From NCBI GenBank assembly GCA_023251135.1, contig JAHEZJ010000013.1:1-52979 (forward strand): DNA of 52,979 nt. Reading direction: 5' to 3'. The stretch is from Flavobacterium sp. GTDB taxonomy: Bacteria > Bacteroidota > Bacteroidia > Flavobacteriales > Flavobacteriaceae. Positions within the stretch are counted from its first letter, which is position 1, and each line of letters begins with the position of its first letter. The notes under the pieces were generated by a model. That model had not been told where the DNA came from. It saw only the letters and a list, made by a program, of their open reading frames with translations, and searched no databases. The position numbers and the translations under genes were made by a program. Of this stretch, positions 34,192 to 42,530 are shown one piece after another.

Positions 34192-35091
34192 ATGAAAAAA
34201 ACACCAACATTAACAATCCTTATAGGTTGTCCGGCATCGGGAAAAAGCACTTTTGCAGAGTGGAAGGTGAGAACTGAACCAAAAACGATGAGAATAAGTC
34301 GTGATGAAATCAGGTTTTCACAATTTCAGGAAGTGATGGATCCGGCAGTTGAAAGTATGATTTCGAAAATTGTTAACGGACAAATTAAAACGTTGCTTTC
34401 AAATGGATGGAACGTTATTCTGGATACCTGCAACGTAAAATCAGAATACATTAAACAGCCAATAGACGATTTTGCTGAAATGGCTAATATTGAGTTTAAA
34501 ATGTTCGATTTACCACTACAGGAACTTTTTGTGAGAAACGAAAAAAGAGATCGAAAAGTACCGAAAAAAGTAATTGAAAATATGTACCATCAATTTCAAA
34601 AAACAAAAGAGAAGTTTGATTTTATTCCAATAAAGAAGATGAATAAAAATCTCGAATACCGCGTTCAAAACCCGGACTTGCCTAAAGCCATAATTTGTGA
34701 CCTTGACGGAACATTGGCCTTAATGAACGGACGAAATCCGTTTGACGCGAGTAAATGCGATGCCGACAAAATCAATACTCCGGTGGCGAACGTTTTGAGA
34801 AATTACAAAAAGTTGGGGTATCAGATCCTATTGGTTTCAGGAAGAGAAGACCAATACGAAGCACCGACATTGCGTTTTCTTGAAAAACACGAAATCGAGT
34901 ACGATGCCTTAATCATGCGTAAAACAAAAGACAGCCGAAAAGATTCGATCATAAAAACCGAAATCTACAATGAGTTTATTAAAGACCAGTATTTTGTAGA
35001 ATTTGTTTTAGATGATAGAAATCAGGTTGTGGATACCTGGAGAAATGACTTAAAGTTACCTTGTTTTCAAGTGTACTACGGAGATTTTTAA
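34192..35091 (+). CDS. T4 Pnkp-like polynucleotide 5'-kinase / 3'-phosphatase
   Basis: This 299-residue protein has an N-terminal P-loop kinase, GCPASGKST (12-20), RISRDEIR (34-41) and NVILDTCNVK. A C-terminal HAD phosphatase follows, with D170 and D172 in AIICDLDGTLALMNGRNPFDASKCDADKI, LLVSGREDQYEAPT and FVLDDRNQVVDTWR. Both domains follow the order and details of phage T4 PseT, which heals 2',3'-cyclic-P / 5'-OH tRNA ends made by anticodon nucleases. It is the third gene of the operator-3 unit and supplies the end-healing missing from the neighbouring ligase. Confidence 0.93.
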   Translation: MKKTPTLTILIGCPASGKSTFAEWKVRTEPKTMRISRDEIRFSQFQEVMDPAVESMISKIVNGQIKTLLSNGWNVILDTCNVKSEYIKQPIDDFAEMANIEFKMFDLPLQELFVRNEKRDRKVPKKVIENMYHQFQKTKEKFDFIPIKKMNKNLEYRVQNPDLPKAIICDLDGTLALMNGRNPFDASKCDADKINTPVANVLRNYKKLGYQILLVSGREDQYEAPTLRFLEKHEIEYDALIMRKTKDSRKDSIIKTEIYNEFIKDQYFVEFVLDDRNQVVDTWRNDLKLPCFQVYYGDF

Positions 35092-35455
35092 TGAGAAGGT
35101 GCAGAGGTGCAGAGGTTCAAAGGGACAGAGTTTTTAGAGCAATAATTTCTCATTTTATGTCATTTCGCCCAAAGGGAGAAATCACATGCTCTGAGCACGC
35201 CCTGTATGGAATGCTGGGTGTGATTTGCTTCGCCAGTTCGCTATCGCTCGAGTCTCCCTTAGGTCGAAATGAAAAACTCTGTGTAAAAACTTTGCGCCTC
35301 TGCGTCTTTGCGAGATTAAAAAGCAGACATAAGACTAAAAAAATGTGTCTTACCGCCTTAGGGGCAAAAAAACTAAACAAAATATAACAGAAAGACTCAA
35401 AATGGGAAACCTCTGAAGCTTTGCCTTTTTGAGCCTTTAAAACTTTAAAAAAAAA
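35092..35455. repeat. Repeat-filled intergenic region with a MITE-like inverted repeat
   Basis: This region starts with GAAGGTGCAGAGGTGCAGAG-type tandem units (35093-35130). Then comes a 113-bp element at 35160-35272 with 20-bp terminal inverted repeats (TCATTTCGCCCAAAGGGAGA against the complement of TCTCCCTTAGGTCGAAATGA, 18 of 20 matching). AACTTTGCGCCTCTGCGTCT follows at about 35288. I see no credible gene. Frames crossing it in both directions are products of the repeats. Confidence 0.7.
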
Positions 35456-36301
35456 ATGAATACATATATAGATATCGGAATTAATTTAACGAATAAACAA
35501 TTCCATAACGACATAGACGATGTCGTACAAGATGCACTCGACGCCGATGTATCGCAAATGATACTAACCGGCACAAGCTTACGAAACAGCGAAGCTTCAT
35601 TAGAAATTGCAAAACAATATCCGGGAGTGTTATATTCCACTGCTGGAATTCACCCGCATGATGCGAAGAGTTTTGATGCACAGAGTATTTCAAAACTGCG
35701 AAATTTATTAAAACAGAAACAAGTCGTTTCGGTTGGTGAGTGCGGACTCGATTTTGATCGCGACTTTTCGCCCAGAAATGTACAGGAAACGTGTTATAGA
35801 GCTCAACTAGAATTGGCGATCGAAGTGCAGAAACCTTTGTTTTTGCACGAAAGAGCTGCTTTTATAAAGTTTATGGACATTACAAAAGATTATTTGCCGC
35901 GATTGCCCAAAGCAGTCGTGCATTGTTTTACAGGAACTTTACCGGAAGCCAAAACCTATCTCGATAACGGATTCTATCTAGGCTTTACCGGAGCGATATC
36001 CGACACCAAACGTTTCGCTCATTTAAAAGAAGTACTTCAGTACGTACCGCTTGACCGAATGATGATCGAAACCGATGCGCCGTTTATGCTTCCTAAAAAT
36101 GTCCCGAACAGTGTTTTGAAGAAATACCACGAACGCCGTTGCGAACCTGCTTTCCTGCCTTTTGTTGCGGGAACAATTGCACAGTTTAAAGGAATTACTT
36201 TAGATAAAGTAGCGGAGGAAACGACTCGAAATTCTAAGAGCTTTTTTTTGTATTTAGGTACAGAGAGGCAAAGGTTCAGAGGAACAAAGGTTAAAGCTTA
36301 A
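35456..36301 (+). CDS. tatD: TatD-family metal-dependent nuclease
   Basis: This is a 281-residue TIM-barrel hydrolase with all TatD landmarks: NLTNKQFHNDI, TAGIHPHDAKSF, VGECGLDFDR (metal Glu), LFLHERAA, VVHCFTGT, MIETDAPFM and FLPFVAGTIAQ. TatD enzymes are 3'-5' exonucleases on DNA and RNA with roles in DNA repair and apoptosis-like decay. The last 14 residues (GTERQRFRGTKVKA) are encoded by the same CAGAGG/CAAAGG repeat found in the preceding spacer, so the native C-terminus was probably replaced. Confidence 0.92.
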   Translation: MNTYIDIGINLTNKQFHNDIDDVVQDALDADVSQMILTGTSLRNSEASLEIAKQYPGVLYSTAGIHPHDAKSFDAQSISKLRNLLKQKQVVSVGECGLDFDRDFSPRNVQETCYRAQLELAIEVQKPLFLHERAAFIKFMDITKDYLPRLPKAVVHCFTGTLPEAKTYLDNGFYLGFTGAISDTKRFAHLKEVLQYVPLDRMMIETDAPFMLPKNVPNSVLKKYHERRCEPAFLPFVAGTIAQFKGITLDKVAEETTRNSKSFFLYLGTERQRFRGTKVKA

Positions 36302-36366
36302 AAAACTTGATGCTTTTGTAGAAAAAAACAGGTGTTTTTACGGGGTCTAAAAGCTATTGTTTAATT

Positions 36367-36374
36367 TATATTTG
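36367..36374 (+). promoter_or_regulatory. Probable -7 box for the nucleotidyltransferase and RT genes
   Basis: TATATTTG is a perfect TAnnTTTG match, ending 7 nt before the start codon, so the transcript would be nearly leaderless. No CGCA-N7-TGCG site lies upstream. Confidence 0.55.
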
Positions 36375-36381
36375 AAAACTC

Positions 36382-37128
36382 ATGAATGAAAAAATACTCA
36401 AAAAACTAAAAGAAATAGAAATACAAAAAGATGTAAAAATACTGCTGGCTGTAGAATCCGGAAGCCGTGCCTGGGGATTTACCTCGCCGGACAGTGATTA
36501 CGATATTCGTTTTATATACAAACACAAACCCGAGTATTATTTATCGCTTTGGGAACAACCAGACGTAATCGAGTTCATGACCGAAGACAATCTTGACGGT
36601 TCTGGTTGGGATTTAAGGAAATCCATAAAATTATTAGCAAAATCTAACGCACCTTTGATCGAGTGGTTGTTTTCGCCTGTTGTGTATTTTCAGGATGATG
36701 CTTTTGCAAAACAAATGCGGGAGATGGCTCTAGAATGTTTTTCGCCCATAGCGGTTTTGCACCATTATTTAGGAACAACTAAAAATTTCATAGAAGTATG
36801 CGAAATGGAAGAAGTAAAATTAAAAAGTTATTTCTATGCCTTACGCACCTCATTGGCGGGAAAATGGATTATAGAAAATAATACTTTTCCACCCGTTGCT
36901 TTTGCTGAATTATTGGTAACAGCACCGAAAAACGTACAGGAAAAAATAATAGAATTACAACAAATAAAAGCTACTCAGGAGGAAAAATACATGCACCTAA
37001 AAGAAGTTTTAATAACTGATTTTTTACTAGAAACCGTAAAATTTAATCAGGAAAATGCAAGTAAGTTGGGAAGTGGGAAGAAGTTGAGTGAGGAATTGGA
37101 TTTGTTTTTTGGGGAGATGATAATTTAA
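36382..37128 (+). CDS. RlaP-like nucleotidyltransferase (COG3541), copy 1
   Basis: This 248-residue protein of the DNA polymerase beta superfamily shows the active-site GSRAWGFTSPDSDYDIRFIY at residues about 27-46 (GS..G...SDxD). A second-strand RKSIKLLAKSNAPLIEWLFSP and a helical C-half follow. RlaP-type enzymes are known from genomic surveys as partners of RNA ligases in RNA-repair operons and are predicted to add or remove nucleotides at RNA ends. A related copy is at 41441. The RT gene starts 11 nt downstream, so the two are probably co-transcribed. Confidence 0.82.
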   Translation: MNEKILKKLKEIEIQKDVKILLAVESGSRAWGFTSPDSDYDIRFIYKHKPEYYLSLWEQPDVIEFMTEDNLDGSGWDLRKSIKLLAKSNAPLIEWLFSPVVYFQDDAFAKQMREMALECFSPIAVLHHYLGTTKNFIEVCEMEEVKLKSYFYALRTSLAGKWIIENNTFPPVAFAELLVTAPKNVQEKIIELQQIKATQEEKYMHLKEVLITDFLLETVKFNQENASKLGSGKKLSEELDLFFGEMII

Positions 37129-37139
37129 TAAAACTTTAT

Positions 37140-40100
37140 ATGGAATTTACAATTGAAGAAGTAAAAGATGCTTATAAAAAGCTTAAAGCTTATATTTATT
37201 ATGATTCAGGTGAATTATTATTAAGAGAAAAAATAGTTGTTTTTGAAACTGATTTAAAAAACGATCCTCTTGATTTTATGAAGTCTTATTTTGGTAATGA
37301 ATACTCTGAATATTTACAAGATAATAGTGAGAACGCTGATTTGAATTTTTTTTTATCTGAATCTAAAAAAGCTGATTTAAATCAAAAATTAGAAATTATT
37401 ACTGATAGATTAAACAATTACTATAAGGAGCCTGATTTTTTTGATAAATATGTTAATGAGATAAGTGTCAATGTTTTTCCTAAAGTTTTTTCCTCTGAAA
37501 ATCAGGTAAATAAAATTATATCAAACAAAAGAATTAAAGAAAATTATTCTTTGCAAAAGGCTACTGCATTTATTAATGCGCCCATAGAGATTCATATTCT
37601 ATCGGTATTATGGATTATGAGAGAAGGAGTTAAAATTGATTCGAAATTGTATGGTGAATGTGTTGGTAACAGATTATTGCTTAATAAAAGTAATACAAAA
37701 ATTGTACAAGGTAGTTCCTTATTTAAACCATATTTCAAAGAATATCAAAAGTGGAGAGATGGTGCAGTAAATGTTGCTAACGATTTGCTTAAAAAAGATA
37801 AAAATGCATTGTTTTTAAATTTAGATATAAAAGATTATTTCTATTCAGTAAGAATCGATAGAGATAGATTTCCTATAGCTAAAAGAAAAGCATTAAGAGA
37901 GTATTCTAATTTAAATGACATTTTGTTAAAAGTTCATTTGAAATATACAGAAATTATAACAAAAGAATTTGAAATGCCCTATGATTTTTCTCAGGAAATT
38001 ACAAATGAAAAAGGAGAAATAATTAAGTTTATATTACCTATTGGTTTGTTATCTTCTTATGTTTTAGCTAATGATTATTTAAAAGAGTTTGATAAAATTA
38101 TAATTGAAAAATTTAAACCTGCCTATTACGGAAGGTACGTTGATGATATTCTTTTAGTTCTGTCTGAACCTAATCCATTAAGTTTTAAGGAAAACAATAT
38201 TTATTCAGAATATTCATTTTCGTTTGAAAAATATCTAAATGAAATAGAAAATAATAAAAATAAGTTTTACAAGGTAAGCTTTAAAGAAGAGCAGTTATCT
38301 GAGATAGAATTATATATTTTAAGTAATTTTCATCAGGTAGTAAGTTTAGTGGATAACCCTTTTGAAACTAAGAAAAAAGAAGAAGAATGTATATGTGATG
38401 ATATAAAGCAAAGAATCTTTAAATTAAATGGATTTCCTTCGTTATTCTTTCAGAGCGAGAAAACTCTTTTACATTATTTTGATAAAGATGAATCAAGTAT
38501 TGTAATTGATAAATTGAAAAAGGAGTTAAGAGAAAAATCCAGTGAATTTAGAGATTTACCCAATGAAAAAGAAGATTCCGATAATTTTGAAGAAAGTGCT
38601 TATTATCTGCAATATGATGGTTCGGATGGTAAAATAAAAACTCTAAAAGATTATAAAGAAGATAGATTTGGTTTGTCAGTTTATTTATCTCATAAAATAG
38701 GTTTTGCATTAAGAAACAAAAAAAATATTTCTGATAATGAGCTAAGTAAAATTGTTAAATTTTTTAAAGGAGAGAATTGCTTGACATTGTATAAGTTGTG
38801 GGAGAAAATTTTAACACTTTTTTTAATAAATAATCAACCCAAGATTTATGTTGAATTTTTATTTCATTGTATTGAACAAATAGATAAAATCAAAGAAGAC
38901 GAAAAATATTCAGATAAAGTGTGTTCAAGTGTGAGAGAGACATTAGTTAATTATTTGTTTTGTGCTCATGAATTATGTTTATCACTTAATCTAAGTTTTT
39001 TAAGCGAAGATTACAAAATTTCGAGAGAATATGAATTTAAGTCTAATGAATTCAGATTAAATTCATATACTATGTTTTTCTCTAATTTAGATTTTATAAA
39101 GCCAAATTCTTATGTCGCCATAAGATATAGAAAAGCAAATATGATTAGACATCATTATGTTGTAATTCCGTTACTTAACTATACTAAAAAAAGTAAAGAA
39201 GGAGAAATAAATTTAGTAGATAGAAAATTACATATTGGATCTTTTGATTTAGACGAACAATTGTTAGAAAATTCTCCTCGACCCCTTAAATTCTGGGAAT
39301 GCTGTATTGCATCCTCTTTTCAACAATTTCATAAATTTAGTTTAAAAAAGGACATAACGGTAAATAAAGATGGTTATATTGAATCTGATATTTTATATAC
39401 GATAAATATTTTGAATGAAGAAGATGAGATTATTGAAAAGGAGGAAACAGAAGAAGATATTACTTATTTAGATTTAGCATTTGACTATTTTACGAAAGGA
39501 AACTCAAATCATTCAAATAGTTACGAAAAAGATGAAGACCTAAAATCTCAGTTTTACAAAAAGAAAAAAGATCAATTTGAAGTTGATAAATATGATAAAT
39601 GTACTTCACCAAAAATTTCATTTGCGAATACAGAGGTTAAAGAAAATAATATTTTAAATAGTATATTAAGTAATCCAAATTTATCGTCGGAAAGATATCA
39701 TAAATTAGCATCTATTCTAAAAAAAGCAAGAGAAGAAAAAACAGATATATTACTATTCCCTGAATGTTTTATACCTTTTAATTTATTGTCGACATTAGCT
39801 AGATATTCAACAGATAATCAAACATTATTAGTTTCTGGATTAGAACACATTACTATAAATAAGGTTTCTTTTAATTTTGTAGTATCAATTATACCAGTAA
39901 CGGTAGGTGGAATTAGGGATGCCATTGTTGTTTTAAGGTTAAAAAACAATTATTCTCCTTCTGAGGAGCATCTAATAAATGAAAATCATTTAATTGTGCC
40001 TAAGGTTATTAACCCAAAAATTCAAATAATAAATTGGAGAAATATTTATTTTTCAGTTTGTTATTGTTTTGAAATGGCTAATATTAGTCATCGAGAAAAA

Positions 40101-40448
40101 TTAAAGAGTAAAATAGATTTATTAATTGGCATCGAATGGAATAAGGATATTCCTTATTTTTCAAATATTGTAGAATCCGCTTCTCGAGATTTACATTGTT
40201 ATGTTGCGCAGGTAAATACCAGTAATTTTGGAGATACAAGACTTACTCAGCCAAAGGAAACTGCAATAAAAGACATTTTAAGATTAAAAGGAGGTCTAAA
40301 TGATACTATTTTGGTTGGTGAAATAGATATTAAGAAATTGAGAGATTTTCAGAGAATAAAATCTTCAATAAATCAAAGCAAAGAGTTTAAACCGTTACCT
40401 CCAGATTTTCTATTAAGCGAGGTTATGAAAAGGATAAATAATTCTTAG
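37140..40448 (+). CDS. drt1: DRT1 (UG1)-type defence reverse transcriptase fused to a nitrilase-like domain
   Basis: This is a 1102-residue protein. The RT core shows FLNLDIKDYFYSV (Asp229), LPIGLLSSYVLANDYL, and the catalytic box GRYVDDILLVL with Y333-VDD. A mid-region of about 450 residues is helical and unassigned. From about residue 830 a carbon-nitrogen hydrolase fold follows with a Glu-Lys-Cys triad: ILLFPECF (Glu875), LRLKNNY (Lys935), FSVCYCFEM (Cys974), then a VAQVNTSNFGD segment. RT plus C-terminal nitrilase defines DRT type 1 antiphage systems. Very AT-rich codon use (TTA, ATT, AAA dominate) compared with flanking genes suggests transfer. No group II intron RNA or retron msr/msd is seen. 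Confidence 0.9.
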   Translation: MEFTIEEVKDAYKKLKAYIYYDSGELLLREKIVVFETDLKNDPLDFMKSYFGNEYSEYLQDNSENADLNFFLSESKKADLNQKLEIITDRLNNYYKEPDFFDKYVNEISVNVFPKVFSSENQVNKIISNKRIKENYSLQKATAFINAPIEIHILSVLWIMREGVKIDSKLYGECVGNRLLLNKSNTKIVQGSSLFKPYFKEYQKWRDGAVNVANDLLKKDKNALFLNLDIKDYFYSVRIDRDRFPIAKRKALREYSNLNDILLKVHLKYTEIITKEFEMPYDFSQEITNEKGEIIKFILPIGLLSSYVLANDYLKEFDKIIIEKFKPAYYGRYVDDILLVLSEPNPLSFKENNIYSEYSFSFEKYLNEIENNKNKFYKVSFKEEQLSEIELYILSNFHQVVSLVDNPFETKKKEEECICDDIKQRIFKLNGFPSLFFQSEKTLLHYFDKDESSIVIDKLKKELREKSSEFRDLPNEKEDSDNFEESAYYLQYDGSDGKIKTLKDYKEDRFGLSVYLSHKIGFALRNKKNISDNELSKIVKFFKGENCLTLYKLWEKILTLFLINNQPKIYVEFLFHCIEQIDKIKEDEKYSDKVCSSVRETLVNYLFCAHELCLSLNLSFLSEDYKISREYEFKSNEFRLNSYTMFFSNLDFIKPNSYVAIRYRKANMIRHHYVVIPLLNYTKKSKEGEINLVDRKLHIGSFDLDEQLLENSPRPLKFWECCIASSFQQFHKFSLKKDITVNKDGYIESDILYTINILNEEDEIIEKEETEEDITYLDLAFDYFTKGNSNHSNSYEKDEDLKSQFYKKKKDQFEVDKYDKCTSPKISFANTEVKENNILNSILSNPNLSSERYHKLASILKKAREEKTDILLFPECFIPFNLLSTLARYSTDNQTLLVSGLEHITINKVSFNFVVSIIPVTVGGIRDAIVVLRLKNNYSPSEEHLINENHLIVPKVINPKIQIINWRNIYFSVCYCFEMANISHREKLKSKIDLLIGIEWNKDIPYFSNIVESASRDLHCYVAQVNTSNFGDTRLTQPKETAIKDILRLKGGLNDTILVGEIDIKKLRDFQRIKSSINQSKEFKPLPPDFLLSEVMKRINNS

Positions 40449-40502
40449 TAAGATATTACGCGTTTTGAAGCTAAAATAATGAGATATTATTCTTAACAAC
40501 AA

Positions 40503-40538
40503 AAAATGCGCAAACTTCCTAAAAAGTTCGCGCGTTTT
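40503..40538 (+). terminator. Terminator behind the RT gene
   Basis: AAAA-T-GCGC-A-AACTT (40503-40517) pairs with AAGTT-C-GCGC-G-TTTT (40524-40538) with one internal mismatch, followed by a T-rich tract. Confidence 0.75.
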
Positions 40539-40579
40539 CATTTTATATCAAAAGAAAAAAATCTCTATTTCCCTTTTAT

Positions 40580-40788
40580 CTACTTCTCTAAATATTCAAC
40601 TTTATCTTTTTCAGCCTGAACCAAACCTTAGTAAAGTTCTACAAGTTTATCAAGAGGATTGAATGTGCAAGCATTATGATTAGTGTTGCTTTTTCCGTGA
40701 CTTACTTCAATAACTTCCGTAGAATCTTTTTTTTAATACCAAGAAGCACTTTATTCGGCTTATATTTCGCCAGATAAGTAGTAACTTT
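40580..40788 (-). pseudogene. Relic of an HTH/CI-type phage repressor-like gene
   Basis: The minus strand reads KVTTYLAKYKPNKVLLGIKKKDSTEVIEVSHGKS, then NPLDKLVELY, an in-frame stop (TAA at complement 40628-40630), then GLVQAEKDKVEYLEK and a stop. The NPxDKLxELYxxLxxAEKxKVxYLEK end is typical of C-termini of Bacteroidetes XRE-family repressors. The N-terminal HTH half is missing and the kinase promoter overlaps its remains. It indicates a former mobile-element or phage-type regulator here. The rest of the 369-nt gap is AT-rich spacer. Confidence 0.6.
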
Positions 40789-40796
40789 AAAATATT

Positions 40797-40804
40797 TATA
40801 TTTG
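40797..40804 (+). promoter_or_regulatory. Probable -7 box for the kinase/nucleotidyltransferase pair
   Basis: TATATTTG is a perfect TAnnTTTG box, 13 nt before the start at 40818. Confidence 0.55.
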
Positions 40805-40817
40805 CATTATAAACTTC

Positions 40818-41444
40818 ATGAAAAATGAACTACAAAATATCATTTCAGGAAAGAGCCAGGTTAAGCATGGAGCAAATATCCAAGCAGCCTCCGGTTACCT
40901 TAAAAATGGCAAAGGAACAGGCACTTTGGCTGAAAGAGGAATCCACATCAAAAAACAAGAAGAAACCTTAATCGAGCAATTTGCAACAATTAATGAACTT
41001 TGGATTGCCGATTTAAACATTGAAAATTTTTTCTCTAGTGGTGCAGAACAACTAGTTTATCTGAAAGATGAACGAAAAGTTCTCAAACTCAATGATACCA
41101 TCTACTATACTTCTTGGGAGGATTACTTTAATAATTTACTTTTAAATAATTATTTTTTCCCCGATACCGCTTACAAACTTCTTGGATTTTATAAAAATAC
41201 TAAAGGTCTGTATGCTGTTGTGGAGCAAAATTTTGTTATAGCTACTGAAAAGACAGAATTGATTAATGTGAAAATATTTCTTGAAAACTCTGGATTTGTG
41301 AATAAAAAAAATAACGATTACTTTCATCCTGAATTGGGTATTATTTTAGAAGATTTGCACGATGAAAATGTATTGACTAAAGATGGAATCCTAAAATTTA
41401 TCGATACCGTTTTCTATATCACAGAACAATTTTACAAGCCATGA
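40818..41444 (+). CDS. Polyvalent-protein-type kinase-like protein (putative)
   Basis: This 208-residue protein has a compact kinase-like core: GAEQLVYLKDERKVLKLND as the Lys strand, a LYAVVEQNFV hinge, IILEDLHDENVLTKDGILKFIDTVF. In the last segment DLHDENVL resembles the catalytic HxDxxxxN loop and FIDT the metal-binding Asp strand. This matches the Kinase-PolyVal family known from phage and conjugative polyvalent proteins. The N-terminus GKSQVKHGANIQAASGYLKNG looks like a separate short element. It overlaps the next gene by ATGA (41441-41444), implying translational coupling. Substrate unknown. Confidence 0.65.
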   Translation: MKNELQNIISGKSQVKHGANIQAASGYLKNGKGTGTLAERGIHIKKQEETLIEQFATINELWIADLNIENFFSSGAEQLVYLKDERKVLKLNDTIYYTSWEDYFNNLLLNNYFFPDTAYKLLGFYKNTKGLYAVVEQNFVIATEKTELINVKIFLENSGFVNKKNNDYFHPELGIILEDLHDENVLTKDGILKFIDTVFYITEQFYKP

Positions 41445-42499
41445 CCATCCAAGACCTAAAATCCCAAAACCTGATCCTTTTTGAAGTAATTTCGGGAAGT
41501 AGATCTTTTGGATTAAATACACCAACATCTGATACCGATATCAAAGGTGTTTATTATTTGCCTAAAGAAAAGTTCTTTGGGTTAAGCTATATTCCGCAAA
41601 TCAGTAATGAAACCAACGATGAGGTTTACTACGAAATTGGGCGTTTTGTAGAATTGCTCATAAAAAATAATCCTAACATTCTTGAGATTCTCGCTTCGCC
41701 GGAAGATTGTATTTTGTACAAACATCCATTAATGGAGCAGTTAAAATTAGAAGATTTTCTATCGAAACTCTGCAAAGATTCTTTTGCCGGTTATGCAGTT
41801 ACGCAAATCAAAAAGGCGAGAGGTCTAAATAAGAAAATCGTAAACCCAATGGCAAAGGAAAAAAAGAGTCTTTTGGATTTCTGCTGTGTTTTAAAAGGTT
41901 ACGAAACTGTTTCGGTTAATAGTTTTCTAGCCGAAAATAATTTGAAACAGGAACAATGTGGTTTGGTCAATCTCCCTAATTCCAAAGGAATGTTTGCGAT
42001 GTTTTATGACGAAAATAAAAGTTTGGGTTACAAAGGCATTATTCAGAAAGAAAGCTCTAATGAAGTTTCGGTTTCGTCGATTCCTAAAAGTGAAAAGTTA
42101 CTGGGGTATTTGTCCTGTAATCAGGAAGGCTATTCTAAATATTGTAAAGAATATACAGAATACTGGGCCTGGATCGAAAAACGCAACGAAGATCGATATA
42201 ACACCAATCAGCAACATGGTAAAAATTACGACAGCAAAAACATGATGCATACCATCCGACTTTTGCAAACTGCTGAGCAAATTCTGTCCACTGGGAAATT
42301 AAATATCAGAGTTTCCAATCGTGACGAATTGTTAGACATAAAAGCCGGAAACAAAGAATATGATGATTTACTCGAAATGGCAGATCAATTAATTGCCTCA
42401 ATAGAAAGCCACTATGTAACTTCAAATCTTCCTGAAAAACCAGATGAAGAAAAAGCCATCCAAACCTTAATAACAATCCGGGAAACCTTATACCAATAA
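41441..42499 (+). CDS. RlaP-like nucleotidyltransferase (COG3541), copy 2
   Basis: This 352-residue protein has active site EVISGSRSFGLNTPTSDTDIKGVYY (residues about 15-40), then YYEIGRFVELLIKNNPNILEILASP and a larger helical C-half with HGKNYDSKNMMHTIRLLQTAEQIL. It is longer than copy 1 at 36382 and only distantly similar, so this is not a recent duplication. Coupling to the kinase-like gene suggests the kinase acts on this enzyme or on the same RNA or nucleotide. Related pairs of a minimal nucleotidyltransferase and a partner protein can also be toxin-antitoxin modules, which must be considered. Confidence 0.8.
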   Translation: MTIQDLKSQNLILFEVISGSRSFGLNTPTSDTDIKGVYYLPKEKFFGLSYIPQISNETNDEVYYEIGRFVELLIKNNPNILEILASPEDCILYKHPLMEQLKLEDFLSKLCKDSFAGYAVTQIKKARGLNKKIVNPMAKEKKSLLDFCCVLKGYETVSVNSFLAENNLKQEQCGLVNLPNSKGMFAMFYDENKSLGYKGIIQKESSNEVSVSSIPKSEKLLGYLSCNQEGYSKYCKEYTEYWAWIEKRNEDRYNTNQQHGKNYDSKNMMHTIRLLQTAEQILSTGKLNIRVSNRDELLDIKAGNKEYDDLLEMADQLIASIESHYVTSNLPEKPDEEKAIQTLITIRETLYQ

Positions 42500-42505
42500 A
42501 GACCA

Positions 42506-42530
42506 AAATCATCCAAAATCAGGATGATTT
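42506..42530 (+). terminator. Terminator of the kinase/nucleotidyltransferase pair
   Basis: AAATCATCC (42506-42514) pairs with GGATGATTT (42522-42530), followed by a T-run. The 254-nt gap to the next gene otherwise holds only AT-rich promoter-type sequence. Confidence 0.85.

Noticed and set aside
35061-35387. 108-codon plus frame and 76-codon minus frame in the spacer before tatD
   Set aside because: They are composed of dispersed repeat and MITE-like sequence, start inside the Pnkp gene or lack start context, and show no domain.
37140-40448. RT as a group II intron maturase or retron RT
   Set aside because: No maturase X or HNH domain, no intron domain V-like hairpin, no msr/msd region nearby; the C-terminal nitrilase-type triad fits DRT1.
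27000-42500. RtcB/RtcA or archease in the island
   Set aside because: No gene here has RtcB or RtcA motifs; sealing is by Rnl1- and Pnkp-type ligases instead.
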